From DATKHR01 sp036557365 (GTDB lineage Bacteria > Acidobacteriota > Vicinamibacteria > Vicinamibacterales > CAVVIG01): a stretch of DNA of 64,000 nucleotides. The notes beneath the pieces were generated by a model, which was not told where the DNA came from, searched no databases, and saw only the letters and a program-made list of their open reading frames with translations. This document shows positions 1-8,854 of this stretch, piece after piece. Where the stretch lies: NCBI GenBank assembly GCA_036557365.1, contig DATBHR010000095.1, positions 1 through 64,000 of the forward strand, written 5' to 3'. The first letter of the stretch is position 1. Each line of letters opens with the position of its first letter. A program made the position numbers and the translations under genes.

Positions 1-284
1 GCGTACTGCTTCAGATTGAGATAGGCCTGGCCGAGGTAGTAGTCAGGGATGTAGTCGTCGAAGACGTCGCCGTAGAAGGGCACGCGGCGTCCCGGTTTCG
101 GCGCGCCGGCCGCACGCTTCGACGCTTCAAGGCTGTCGATCGCCGCCTGCCAGTTTCCTTGTTGAAATGCGCGGCGGCCGTCCGCATACGCTTCGTACCA
201 CGTCCGCGTATCAGCGCGCTGCTGTGCTTGCGGCGGCGCCGAACTCTGCAGTGCGACGACCATGGCCAGGACGATCCAGCCCAT
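1..284 (-). CDS. Secreted TPR-like protein, 3' end beyond the window
   Basis: The reading frame is open from an ATG at 284 down to base 1, so only the first 94 codons are visible. The N-terminus is a short hydrophobic signal-like stretch (MGWIVLAMVVALQSSA) followed by a mature region rich in Trp, Tyr and Ala. Residues around 30-90 read like the start of a tetratricopeptide array: an 'AYADGRRAFQQGNWQAAIDSL' style helix pair, then a PDYYLGQAYLNL helix. TPR proteins usually act as periplasmic or membrane scaffolds, and no specific role can be given. It is probably transcribed separately from the gene starting at 961. The start is chosen because it is the ATG directly preceding the signal peptide; an out-of-frame ATG pair lies just upstream. 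Confidence 0.6.
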   Translation of the reverse strand, partial: MGWIVLAMVVALQSSAPPQAQQRADTRTWYEAYADGRRAFQQGNWQAAIDSLEASKRAAGAPKPGRRVPFYGDVFDDYIPDYYLGQAYLNLKQY

Positions 285-376
285 GGAGTCTCATCATGCT
301 TGGAGTTCTCTCGCTGCGCAAGGGGTTCGCGTGCTCTCGTCGTTCTCGTTCAGGCGAGAGCACGCGAGCGCTGGAA

Positions 377-961
377 TCAGTTCTGGCCTTTGAACCCGTC
401 GCACGACACGTTCGGGTTCCAGTTCACGTACGAGCCGTTCGGGTTGTCCTTCCACGCCCAGACGTGCAGCGTGTAGAACGCGTCGAGCCCGAATCGATTC
501 GGTGCGTCGATCAGCTGAAAGATCTGTCCGTACAGCTGCGGCGGATCGTTCGGATGCTTCGCGTCCCACGCAGCCTTGTCCACCAGGTAGTCGGCGCCGA
601 GAAGCCTGAATTTTCCGTTGCCGAGCGGCTCGTAGAGGATGATCTCCGGCTCGTAGGCGTCAATCTGGTCGTCGAGCCGCTGACCGTTGACGAAGTGCAT
701 GCCCATCGCGCCGAAATCAGGTCCGGTCACACAACCGAACATCAACTGAAAACCGGCGTGCTCGGCATCTTCCGGCCGCGGGAACGGCGCCGTCACCTGA
801 CGCACGATCTGCACGAGCGCGTTCAGACCTTTGGGATCCTGCGAAACCTGTGACGCACCATGATCGTGATCCTGTGCCATCGCTGGTGATGGCGCTGCGC
901 CGACGAGCGCAAGCGACGCGGCCACGCCGATGGCGAATTGTCCAACCCGTCCAACGTTCAT
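377..961 (-). CDS. Secreted conserved hypothetical protein
   Basis: A 194-residue protein with a clear Sec signal peptide (residues 1 to about 30, ending PAMAQ) and a His/Asp-rich mature N-terminus (DHDHG). The core is rich in aromatic residues and contains GCVTGPDFGAMGMHFVNG, LYEPLGNGKFRLLGADYLV and a C-terminal LHVWAWKDNPNG segment. This resembles small secreted proteins found in soil Acidobacteria and Proteobacteria, but I do not recognise a characterised family. The start at 961 is preferred over the in-frame start at 985 because GGAGG lies 5 bases upstream of it. No catalytic motif is evident. The single internal Cys pair (GC...SCDG) could form a disulfide in the periplasm. Confidence 0.75.
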   Translation of the reverse strand: MNVGRVGQFAIGVAASLALVGAAPSPAMAQDHDHGASQVSQDPKGLNALVQIVRQVTAPFPRPEDAEHAGFQLMFGCVTGPDFGAMGMHFVNGQRLDDQIDAYEPEIILYEPLGNGKFRLLGADYLVDKAAWDAKHPNDPPQLYGQIFQLIDAPNRFGLDAFYTLHVWAWKDNPNGSYVNWNPNVSCDGFKGQN

Positions 962-1514
962 GCAACCTCCGTCTTGAGTGAACACACCGATCCGCGAGCG
1001 GCGCCGGATGCGAGTCGCGCCGGCGCCTGCGATATGGAACCGCGACCAGTGATGCCCGGTTCAGCGTGATAGGAGTGGCGTGCGGAAATCCGTCAACGAG
1101 ACCGTCGACCTCATCGGAATGTCGACCGATGGTGCGATTGCTCTGTCGACTCGTGATTTGTGGCTGCCGTAATTGGTGCCGTTATGCCGCGGCACCGCCT
1201 GCGAAGTGTCGAGTTGGATTTTGCAACACTGGCGAGGAGAGATCTACACGGTCGCGCGGCGTCCGCGAATCACCCGTTGTTGGCGTGTTCTAGCGCAACG
1301 CGATGCGAAGGAAAGTCACCGGAGCATTTGCGCTGTGTAAAAGTCGGCAAACGGCCGGGTCAACTTTTGCAACAGCCTGCAACAGTCGTAAGGCCCCATA
1401 TGCAGAACTGCTGGTCATTTTGGGTTTTTCTGATGGCGGCGACGATCTTGCCCTGCGCTCAGCGCGCTCTCTGATCAATCCCCAGCCCGAGATCGCATCC
1501 CAAGGAGGACTTCT
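962..1514. other. Intergenic region between divergent genes, no gene seen
   Basis: About 550 bases separate the divergently transcribed secreted protein and di-haem oxidoreductase. Short ORFs exist on both strands but lack ribosome sites and have Arg/Cys-rich compositions typical of shadows. The region presumably carries both promoters. I see no convincing -35/-10 pair, tRNA or riboswitch. The last 12 bases contain the AGGAGG ribosome site of the downstream GTG start. Confidence 0.5.
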
Positions 1515-2927
1515 GTGAAAACGAGCCACTCAGCTCGGGCGGTGAGATCTGTACCTACTCGATCGATTTCGTGGATCATCGTACTCGGCGCGCTCAGTCT
1601 GATGGCGTTTCAGGCGACGATTTCGTCGCAGACCGCCGCTGTGACGCGCGCGCAGGATCCGGGGCCGCGTCAAGGCGCGGCGGCGGCCGGAGGTCCGCTG
1701 CCAGGCCTCACCGGCCAGCAGACCGAGTACTTCCTGGCGGGCAAGGCGGATTTCGAAGAAGCCGAAAGCATCACTGAGGGCGTCGGGCCGCGGATGAATC
1801 TTGACAGCTGCGCGGGCTGTCATTCGCAGCCGGCGACCGGCGGGTCGAGTCCCGCCGTGAACCCGCAGATGGCGTTCGCCAACAAGGACGGCGGCAGCGA
1901 TCTCCCGCCATCGTTCCTGTCGCTGAAAGGACCGGTCCGCGAGGCGCGCTTCGTCAAGAACGCCGACGGCACGCCGGACGGCGGCGTCCACGCGCTGTTC
2001 ACCCTCAACGGACGCACCGGCGCGAACGGTTGTTCGGTGCCTCAGCCGGACTTCGCGGGCGCGGTCAAGGCGAACAACGTGATCTTCCGGATCCCGACGC
2101 CCGCCTTCGGCACCGGCCTCATCGAGCAGATTCCGGACGCGGCGATTCTCGCCAACCGGACGGCCAGCGCCGCGGCGAAGAATACGTTCGGCATCCGGGG
2201 CCGCGCGAACTTCGCGGTCGCGGGACGGACGGTCAGCGGACAGACGAACAACAACGGCAACGACGGCACGGTCGCGCGCTTTGGATGGAAGGCGCAGAAT
2301 AAGTCGCTCCTGATCTTCTCGGGCGAGGCCTATAACGTCGAGATGGGCATCACGAACGATCTCTTCATGACGGAACGCGAGGAGACGACGGGCTGCCAGT
2401 TCTCGGCGACGCCAAACAGCATGACCGACATGGATGCCACCGATCCGGTTCAGTCGATGAGCTCCATCGAGAAGTTCGCGACATTCATGCGGCTGCTCGC
2501 GCCGCCGGCCGCTTCGGCGACCGAACCGGGCGGCGCGACGTCGATCACGAGCGGCAAGGCACTGTTCCAGTCGGCCGGGTGCGCGCTCTGCCATACGCCG
2601 TCGTTCACGACCGCAAACTCGCGGATTGCCGCGCTGGCGAAGCAGCAGGTCAACCTGTTCTCCGACCTGCTGGTCCACGACATGGGCGTCGGTCTCGCCG
2701 ACAACATCAGCCAGGGGAGTGCGACCGGCCGTGAATTCCGGACCGCGCCGCTCTGGGGCCTCGGGCAGCGGCTGTTCTTCCTGCACGACGGTCGAGCGGC
2801 AGATCTCGTGACCGCCATCCGCGCGCACGCGAGCGCCGGATCGGAAGCGAACGTCTCGGTCGCCAACTACCTGCTGCTGTCGGAGCGGCAGAAACAGGAT
2901 CTCCTGAACTTCCTGCGGTCGTTGTAA
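1515..2927 (+). CDS. Di-haem oxidoreductase / putative thiol oxidoreductase (DUF1111, DHOR family)
   Basis: A 470-residue exported c-type cytochrome. An N-terminal hydrophobic signal segment (residues about 18-36) leads into a mature protein with two haem c sites: CAGCH near residue 99 and CALCH near residue 355. The second haem is followed by a conserved C-terminal block (GLGQRLFFLHDGRA) typical of the DHOR (PF06537) family, which is distantly related to MauG and bacterial di-haem cytochrome c peroxidases. The probable location is the periplasm, acting in electron transfer or peroxide/organic oxidation; the substrate is unknown. The start is GTG at 1515, with AGGAGG 7 bases upstream. The gene stands alone, divergent from its left neighbour and convergent with the MoxR operon. 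Confidence 0.9.
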   Translation: MKTSHSARAVRSVPTRSISWIIVLGALSLMAFQATISSQTAAVTRAQDPGPRQGAAAAGGPLPGLTGQQTEYFLAGKADFEEAESITEGVGPRMNLDSCAGCHSQPATGGSSPAVNPQMAFANKDGGSDLPPSFLSLKGPVREARFVKNADGTPDGGVHALFTLNGRTGANGCSVPQPDFAGAVKANNVIFRIPTPAFGTGLIEQIPDAAILANRTASAAAKNTFGIRGRANFAVAGRTVSGQTNNNGNDGTVARFGWKAQNKSLLIFSGEAYNVEMGITNDLFMTEREETTGCQFSATPNSMTDMDATDPVQSMSSIEKFATFMRLLAPPAASATEPGGATSITSGKALFQSAGCALCHTPSFTTANSRIAALAKQQVNLFSDLLVHDMGVGLADNISQGSATGREFRTAPLWGLGQRLFFLHDGRAADLVTAIRAHASAGSEANVSVANYLLLSERQKQDLLNFLRSL

Positions 2928-2944
2928 GAGTCGTTGCAAGACAT

Positions 2945-2974
2945 GCGAGGGCGCGGCCGTCGTCGCGTCCTCGC
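2945..2974 (+). terminator. Possible hairpin terminator after di-haem oxidoreductase gene
   Basis: GCGAGG and CGCG are mirrored by CGCG and CCTCGC around an 8-base loop, 18 bases after the stop codon. The stem is GC-rich but no T-run follows, so it is either a weak intrinsic terminator or only a mRNA-end stabiliser. Confidence 0.4.
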
Positions 2975-3057
2975 TATCGTTCGTTCGACGTTCAGCGCCA
3001 CGAAGGCACGAAACAAGCAGCCACGCGCAGGAGGACCACCACCTGACGCTCGCCCGA

Positions 3058-3170
3058 ATTGAGGATTGCGGATTTCGGATTGCGGATTGATTGGTGATTG
3101 CGGAATGTGGATTGCGGATTAATTGACGACTGCTCCTCAATCGCCAATCAATCCGAAATCCGCAATCCTC
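3058..3170. repeat. Heptamer-based inverted repeat (element A, GGATTGC type)
   Basis: The left arm (3060-3100) is built from 7-base units GGATTGC/GGATTTC/GGATTGA. The right arm (3138-3170) is its reverse complement with one unit fewer: the arms match over TGAGGATTGCGGATTTC and again over GATTGATTGG(T/C)GATTG. The right edge supplies the TGA stop codon of the DUF4175 gene (3169-3171). The AT-rich composition is unlike the flanking genes. The same unit occurs at 9780-9943. Confidence 0.85.
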
Positions 3171-6100
3171 AGGGCTTTTGCTGTCCTGCCGGTGTTTTCC
3201 TCGCGAGCGAGCGGTAGTACTCCTCGATCGCTTGCCTGAATCCTTCCGGCACCTGATCCGAACCTGACAGCGATAGCGAGTCGTTTTCCGTGTCGGCCTT
3301 CCGGCGCAGGCTGAACTCGAACTTCTTCATCTTGTCGATCGCGGACGCCTGAAGCTGCTCGAGGCCCTTCGGGTCGGCGTAAGCGTGTTCGCTGTCGAAC
3401 CGCTGCAGATCGCGGATCACATCCTCGAGATCGCGCGTGTTGATGCCGGAGGCCTGCAGCTGACGACGCAGCGCCTCGGCGTCGTTCGCCCACTCGCGAT
3501 AATCGCGCCGGAACTGACGAACGTCGTCAGGGTTGTAGTAGCCGTATCCGTATCCGCCCCAGTAGCCGCCGCCCCAGTTGCGCGCGTCGCCGCCCGGACC
3601 ACCATTGCGCGGCGATCCGCCGTCAGCCTGGCCGCCGCCCTGCTGGCCATTCTGAGCTTGCTGACCCTGCTGGCCGGCCTGGCCTTGTTGTCCCGACTGG
3701 CCCTGTTGGCCGGATTGACCTTGCTGTCCTTGTTGACCCTGCTGGCCCTGCTGCGAGTTGCGCGCCTGTGAATTCTGGCCGTTCTTGCCGTTCTGCTGCT
3801 GCGCGCGATCGCGCATGCGCTGATCCATCGACTCCATGTCGCGCACGAGATCGCGAGCTTTTTCCGCCGCACGACCGACGGCATCCTGCTTCGCCTGCTT
3901 GCCCATCGCGGCCGAGGCCTCGCCGATCTTCTTCGACAACGTGTCGAGATTGCTGCTCAGGCTCTCTTCCATCCCACGCGCGTACTGCGACGCGCCGCCG
4001 TTCAGCGTGTTTCGCGAGTAGCGCAGCTTCTCGCGAATGCGGTTGTCGCGGATGCTGCCGGCAGCTTCGTCCAGCTTGCGCGCCGCGTCCCGTTCGTCGC
4101 GCCGGACCTGATTCGCCAGCTCCTCGAGCTGCTTCTGAAGGTCGCCGACCTTCGCGTCCATCGCGTCCTTGCGCTGCGCGAGCTGCTGCGCCTTCTCGCC
4201 ACGGCCGGCGCCCGCCTGATCAAGGCTGTTGACGTCGGACTGCACCTGCTTCTGTTCGGATGCGAGCTCGTCGGCTTGCCGCTGGACGTTCTGCAGATCC
4301 CGCTGGCTGCGTCCGCTCTGATCGCGCTCGAGCTTCTGCTGCGCATCGCGCAGGCGGGCGAGTGCTTCCGTCGCCTGGGCGCCGCCGTCGCGCGATCCGT
4401 TTGCCGCCGCGCGCTTCATCGCGTCGGCCGCATCCTGCATCCGGCGCATCGCGTCGGCGACGTTCGGCTGCTGCTGTTGTTCGCGCGTCAACTGCTCGAG
4501 CTGACGCTTCGCTTTCTCGAGCTCGTCGGCGAGCTGCCGCTGGCTTGCGCTGCCGCCGCCGCCCGATCCTTGGCTTTGCTGCGCGAGCCGGCGCTGGCGC
4601 TCGATCTCCTGCTGCTGCCGCCGCGCCAGCTCCTTCAGCTTCTCGACCAGCTCGTCGATCTGCTGATCGCCGTTCTGCTGCTCGGCGCGGTTCTGCATCT
4701 CGTACTGGTTGGCGAGCTTGTCGAGTTCGAGCTCGAAAAGATCTGCGAGGTCTTCGGCCATGGCGTTCTGACCGCCGCCGCCACCGCCGCCCTGCTGCAT
4801 CGCCACCTGGACTTCGTACTGCTGCTCGGCCTCCTGCAGGATCTTCAGCGCGCGCTGCTCCGGCGACAGCGCGTCGTCTGCTTTCATCGCCTTGAGCTCG
4901 CCTTCGGCCGACTTCATCTCGGTCGCCGCTTTCGGCAGCAGGCTCGCAATCTTGTTGAAGCCTTCGTCGACGTTGCCCAGCCGCGCTTCCAGCTTGCCGA
5001 CCAGTTCTTCGACCTGTTCGCGCAGCTTCGCCTGCGCGAGGTTCAGGAAGACGACGTTCTCGCGATACTTGTCCGGCTTCGTCTTCGCCTTGTCGCGCAC
5101 GGCGTTGAACGTCGCGGCCACGATCTCGCGCTGCTGCTGCGACAGCTGACCGACGCTGTTCTGGCCGCCGCCGCCACCGCCCGCCATCGCCTGCGACTGC
5201 ACCGGCTTGTAGTCCTTGCGGAACGGCCGAATCTGGACGAAGTAGATGTCGCTCGTCGCCGTCTTCGGACCGCCGAACGAGTCGGTATCAGTCGCCTTGG
5301 CGTAGTAGGAGACGAAGTCGCCGGGCTTCAGGCCCAGTTCCTCGAGATAGATCGTGTGGGCCGCGCTGACTTCCTGCAGCGGCTTCGGTCCGCCGAAGAG
5401 CGTGATCGTCTTTGGCGGTGCGCCGTTGGCGGAGTAGAACAGCTGCAACTGCTTCACGCCGTAGTCGTCGTCGGCGCGCGCCTCGAGGAATAGTTCTTCG
5501 ACCGGGCTCGCCTGCGTATCGCGACCGGGCTTGCTGAAGCGGACAGACGGCGGCTGATCGTCGATGACGTCGATCGTGTACTGCGGCGAGGCATCCACCT
5601 TCTCGCCGTGCGGCCCCGTCAGCTCGATCTTGTAGAAGCCCTGCTGCTTGATCGCGAACGTGCCCGTCAGCGTGCCGTCGGGCTGCGTCGTCAGCGCCGC
5701 ATCGCTGCCGTCGTTGAGCAGCACGCGGCCGCCCGGCGTCTTCATCGTCGGTGTCACGACCAGTTGCACGTCGGTGCCGCGCACGGCGGCGACGTCACCG
5801 CCGCCTTCCACTTTCCGCGGCGCGAGCTTCGTGTACTCGGGGAAGTGATACTCGAGATCCAACTGCTGCACCGTTGGCAGATCGACGACGTCGAGGACGA
5901 ACTTCGGCGACAGCACGCCGTTCGATTCGACGTAGTACTCGGTCGCCTTTTCCAGGTGGAACAGCATGCCCTCGAACGAACCGGCGGCGGCGCCATTCGC
6001 GCCCTGCAGCAGCGGCACGCGCTCGAACGAGTTGGACGTGGACGCGGCGCGGATCATGACGCCGACGTCCTTCGAATCGAATCCGATCAGCTTCGCGCGA

Positions 6101-6735
6101 ACAACCTGATCACCGCCCTTGGGCACCTTGGCGTTGCCCGGCGTCACCTCAATCTTGTACGGGCTCGCGGCTTCCGCGCTGCGCGAGACGATGAGCAGCG
6201 CCGAGAGTCCGTGTCGCAGATACGCGGGTCCGAAGCCGACGATGAGCGCGGCGATGACGCCGACGGCGACGAGTGCGGTTGCGTGGCGGCGGAAGGCGAC
6301 CTGATCGGCGGACTGCTGATGATCGATCGCGCGGCACTGCTCGATGGCCTGCTCGACGAGTCGCTCGACGAGTTTCGGCGACGCGCTGTCAGACGTGGAC
6401 GACTCGCCGCTCGTCTCGATGGCGCTGATGATGGCGGCTTCGAGCTGAGGATTCGATTCCTCGAGGTACATCGCGACCTGCGAGTCGCTGACGCGCCGCC
6501 GCATGGGCCGCACGAACGCGAGATACACCAGGCCGATGAAGACCGCGGCCGCGATCAGGCGGAAGCCGATGATCGACGCGACGCTGAAGCGAAACGACTC
6601 GAGGCCGGATGCCGACAGCAGCAGCGCAAGAATTGTCCCCGCGGCGACGAGCAGAATTCCGCGCAGGGCCAGGCGCCGCTTCCAGCGCCTCCGGACGTCG
6701 CGGATGACCTCGACGAGCTCGATACGTCGGTCCAT
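3169..6735 (-). CDS. DUF4175 family membrane protein with long Gln-rich coiled coil
   Basis: An 1188-residue protein and the last gene of the MoxR/DUF58/BatA operon. Two or three membrane segments lie near residues 20-42, 55-78 and 152-178. An extracytoplasmic region of beta-sandwich-like repeats follows (about 190-500), including Ig-like stretches such as DDQPPSVRF and a conserved ADDDYGVKQLQLFY block. The remainder (about 520-960) is a charged, Gln/Ala-rich coiled coil with runs like EQQYEVQVAMQQ. A low-complexity GQQ repeat (about 990-1030) precedes a Tyr/Gly segment and a conserved C-terminal helix. The architecture matches DUF4175 proteins that accompany MoxR-vWA clusters. The function is not established; the family context suggests an envelope-spanning scaffold or sensor. 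The stop codon is supplied by the edge of repeat element A. Confidence 0.85.
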   Translation of the reverse strand: MDRRIELVEVIRDVRRRWKRRLALRGILLVAAGTILALLLSASGLESFRFSVASIIGFRLIAAAVFIGLVYLAFVRPMRRRVSDSQVAMYLEESNPQLEAAIISAIETSGESSTSDSASPKLVERLVEQAIEQCRAIDHQQSADQVAFRRHATALVAVGVIAALIVGFGPAYLRHGLSALLIVSRSAEAASPYKIEVTPGNAKVPKGGDQVVRAKLIGFDSKDVGVMIRAASTSNSFERVPLLQGANGAAAGSFEGMLFHLEKATEYYVESNGVLSPKFVLDVVDLPTVQQLDLEYHFPEYTKLAPRKVEGGGDVAAVRGTDVQLVVTPTMKTPGGRVLLNDGSDAALTTQPDGTLTGTFAIKQQGFYKIELTGPHGEKVDASPQYTIDVIDDQPPSVRFSKPGRDTQASPVEELFLEARADDDYGVKQLQLFYSANGAPPKTITLFGGPKPLQEVSAAHTIYLEELGLKPGDFVSYYAKATDTDSFGGPKTATSDIYFVQIRPFRKDYKPVQSQAMAGGGGGGQNSVGQLSQQQREIVAATFNAVRDKAKTKPDKYRENVVFLNLAQAKLREQVEELVGKLEARLGNVDEGFNKIASLLPKAATEMKSAEGELKAMKADDALSPEQRALKILQEAEQQYEVQVAMQQGGGGGGGQNAMAEDLADLFELELDKLANQYEMQNRAEQQNGDQQIDELVEKLKELARRQQQEIERQRRLAQQSQGSGGGGSASQRQLADELEKAKRQLEQLTREQQQQPNVADAMRRMQDAADAMKRAAANGSRDGGAQATEALARLRDAQQKLERDQSGRSQRDLQNVQRQADELASEQKQVQSDVNSLDQAGAGRGEKAQQLAQRKDAMDAKVGDLQKQLEELANQVRRDERDAARKLDEAAGSIRDNRIREKLRYSRNTLNGGASQYARGMEESLSSNLDTLSKKIGEASAAMGKQAKQDAVGRAAEKARDLVRDMESMDQRMRDRAQQQNGKNGQNSQARNSQQGQQGQQGQQGQSGQQGQSGQQGQAGQQGQQAQNGQQGGGQADGGSPRNGGPGGDARNWGGGYWGGYGYGYYNPDDVRQFRRDYREWANDAEALRRQLQASGINTRDLEDVIRDLQRFDSEHAYADPKGLEQLQASAIDKMKKFEFSLRRKADTENDSLSLSGSDQVPEGFRQAIEEYYRSLARKTPAGQQKP
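3640..3762 (-). repeat. In-frame 9-bp tandem repeat encoding GQQ/GQS tract
   Basis: Degenerate nine-base units within the DUF4175 gene encode alternating QQG, QSG and QAG triplets (residues about 991-1031). Such slippage-prone tracts usually vary in length between strains. The tract probably forms a disordered linker between the coiled coil and the C-terminal domain. Confidence 0.8.
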
Positions 6736-6784
6736 TTCGCCGGTTCTCCCCTCGTGTGCAGGCCGCGAAGCCCGCTACGACAGA

Positions 6785-8854
6785 TTACAGGAATTTTTCG
6801 TTGCGAGAGAGGCGATTCGCAATCGCTGTTTCGGCGGCGAGCAGCGCCAGCCCGACGAGCAGCAGGTACCACCAGAGGCCCTGACGTTTCTCGGCTTCCT
6901 CGCGCGTCATTTCCTGCTCGGCCGCAGCCTCCGCCGTCGCAGGTCCCGCGTGTCCGGTTACGGACGCTACGAGCTCGTTCGGATCCAACGGAGCGAGATC
7001 CGATTCCGCGGGATCGAGGTTGACCGCGATCGCGTCAGGCCGGGCAGGGGCGGGCGACCCCGTCGTGCGCAGTTCGTAGACGCCTTGCTCCGAAAGCTCG
7101 AGCAGGCCCGACCCGTTGGGCAGTCCCTCGCCCGAGCTCGCGGAGCCGAGCCGCTGACCTGACGGCGTCACGACGAGCAGACGGTCCGCGTGGCCGCGCG
7201 TCCTGGCGTTGAGATCGACGACCTGGCCAACCGTTGACCACGACGCCGGCTGCTCGTAATGCGCGAGGTAGCGCACGAGCTGATGCACGAGCGGCAGGAA
7301 GATCGGCTTGACCGCGATGTCGGTCCAGGTGTCGTCGAGCGTCGACGTCCAGAGGATGATTCGCCCGGCGCCAACTTTCCGTTCGACCGCGGCCACCGCG
7401 CCGTCGTCGTAGCGCGCCAGGATGCGATCGGTCGGCGCGGGTTCGACCGCGCGGTATTGAAAGACGTGCGCGGCAGACAGGTCGCCGGAGCGCGGCGCCT
7501 TGAATACCTCGAACACCGGATGGCTGTAGTCGAGGAATCCGAGCGAGCCGCTCCGACCCGATGTACGGCTGACCGTCGCGCCCAGCTTGCCGGGCAGAAG
7601 ATCCGCTTCGCCCGCAGGCCACGTCGTGTGCTCGCCGGCGACGATGAGCAGACCGCCGCCGCGTTCGACATAGCGCTTGAGCGCTCCGGCGCCGGCCGCG
7701 GGCGGAAACATCGTGTCGTTCAGCACGACGACCGTGCGCTTGTCGAACGACGCCGGCGTCACGCGCGACACGTTCTGCGTATCGATCTGGAATGTCGGCG
7801 TCGTCCCGATGGCCAGCGCCTTGGTGAGGAACAGGCTCGCGTCCGATGCGCCGCCGTCGACGACTTCGATCGAGACCGGTTCGCTGGGCGTCAGGACGAA
7901 GTTGAACGTGTTGTCGGCGGGCATCGAGTCGGAGCCCGCATGCACGCTGCCTTTGACGTTCGGACCGGCGAGCGTGAACTGCGTGAACGACACCGAGCCT
8001 GACGCGTGCGGCTGCACGCTCGCGCGCCGGCTCTCGATCTCGTGGCCGTCGACTTCGAGCGTGACCGGCACGTCGTTCATCGCCGCGTCGCCCTTGTTGC
8101 TGAGGCCGGCCGTCACGGTGATGCGCTCCTGCCCGGAAAAGGTCGCGCGCGCGAAGCTCACCGACGGAACCGACAGGTTCGGAGCCGGCGTGGACGCGAC
8201 AGACACCGGTGTGAGCTTCATGCCCTCGGGGAAGTGTGCTTCCTCCGAACCGCTCCAGCCGCTCTTCTGAAAATCGCTGATCAGGACCGCCTCGCGCGTG
8301 GTCACAGACGATCGCGCGAGGATGCTCTCGCCGAGCTTCACCGCCGGCCCGTAGCGCGTGGCGCCGGACGTGACGCGGGCCGTGTCGATCGCGCTGTTGA
8401 GCCGCGCGCGGTCGGAGGTCGCGCGCATCCGTTCCTCGGCATTCTTCGCGAAGAGCACCAGCGTCGCGCGATCCGCGGGTCCCATGTTGCGCACGACCGT
8501 GTGCGCCGCGTCCTGCGCGCGCTTCCAATGGTCGCCGTACCCCATGCTCGCCGACTGGTCGAGCAGAATCACGATCTCGCGCGCGGCCGCAGGCGCCGCG
8601 CCGGCCACGGCCTCCCGCTTGACGAACGGACGCGCAAACGCGGCGACGACGAGCGCAATGGCCGCTGCGCGCAGCAGCAGCAGCGCCCAGTGGCGAATGC
8701 GCCGCCGGCGGACGGACTGATAGGGAATCCGCCGGACGAACATCAGCGACGGGAACTCGATGACGCGCTTCCGCTCGCGCTGAATCAGGTGCACGAGCAC
8801 CGGCACCGCGAGCGCGCCGAGGCCGAGCAGGAAGAAGGGGGTCAGGAAGGTCAT
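6785..8854 (-). CDS. BatA-type vWA membrane protein
   Basis: A 689-residue protein. The N-terminus is the double-transmembrane BatA domain (residues 1-75; helices near 4-24 and 57-75, joined by the RERKRVIEFPSLMF motif). A von Willebrand A domain follows, with MIDAS residues D99-x-S101-x-S103 (LLDQSASMG). The middle (about 290-560) holds a CARDB-like beta region and a glutamine-amidotransferase-like fold. A single C-terminal helix (about 660-680) anchors the end. In MoxR operons the vWA partner is thought to work with the AAA+ ATPase to remodel or mature envelope proteins. The gene overlaps the upstream DUF58 gene by 4 bases, so the two are translationally coupled. About 49 bases separate it from DUF4175. 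Confidence 0.9.
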   Translation of the reverse strand: MTFLTPFFLLGLGALAVPVLVHLIQRERKRVIEFPSLMFVRRIPYQSVRRRRIRHWALLLLRAAAIALVVAAFARPFVKREAVAGAAPAAAREIVILLDQSASMGYGDHWKRAQDAAHTVVRNMGPADRATLVLFAKNAEERMRATSDRARLNSAIDTARVTSGATRYGPAVKLGESILARSSVTTREAVLISDFQKSGWSGSEEAHFPEGMKLTPVSVASTPAPNLSVPSVSFARATFSGQERITVTAGLSNKGDAAMNDVPVTLEVDGHEIESRRASVQPHASGSVSFTQFTLAGPNVKGSVHAGSDSMPADNTFNFVLTPSEPVSIEVVDGGASDASLFLTKALAIGTTPTFQIDTQNVSRVTPASFDKRTVVVLNDTMFPPAAGAGALKRYVERGGGLLIVAGEHTTWPAGEADLLPGKLGATVSRTSGRSGSLGFLDYSHPVFEVFKAPRSGDLSAAHVFQYRAVEPAPTDRILARYDDGAVAAVERKVGAGRIILWTSTLDDTWTDIAVKPIFLPLVHQLVRYLAHYEQPASWSTVGQVVDLNARTRGHADRLLVVTPSGQRLGSASSGEGLPNGSGLLELSEQGVYELRTTGSPAPARPDAIAVNLDPAESDLAPLDPNELVASVTGHAGPATAEAAAEQEMTREEAEKRQGLWWYLLLVGLALLAAETAIANRLSRNEKFL

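Noticed and set aside
1066..1474. Short ORFs between the two divergent genes
   Set aside because: No ribosome sites, Cys/Arg-rich and out of character with real genes nearby.
1530..3140. 536-residue minus-strand ORF opposite the di-haem oxidoreductase
   Set aside because: Antisense shadow; Arg-rich and with no recognisable domain. It also runs across repeat element A.
5608..7023. 471-residue plus-strand ORF opposite DUF4175 and BatA genes
   Set aside because: Spans the boundary of two genes on the other strand and has shadow-type composition.
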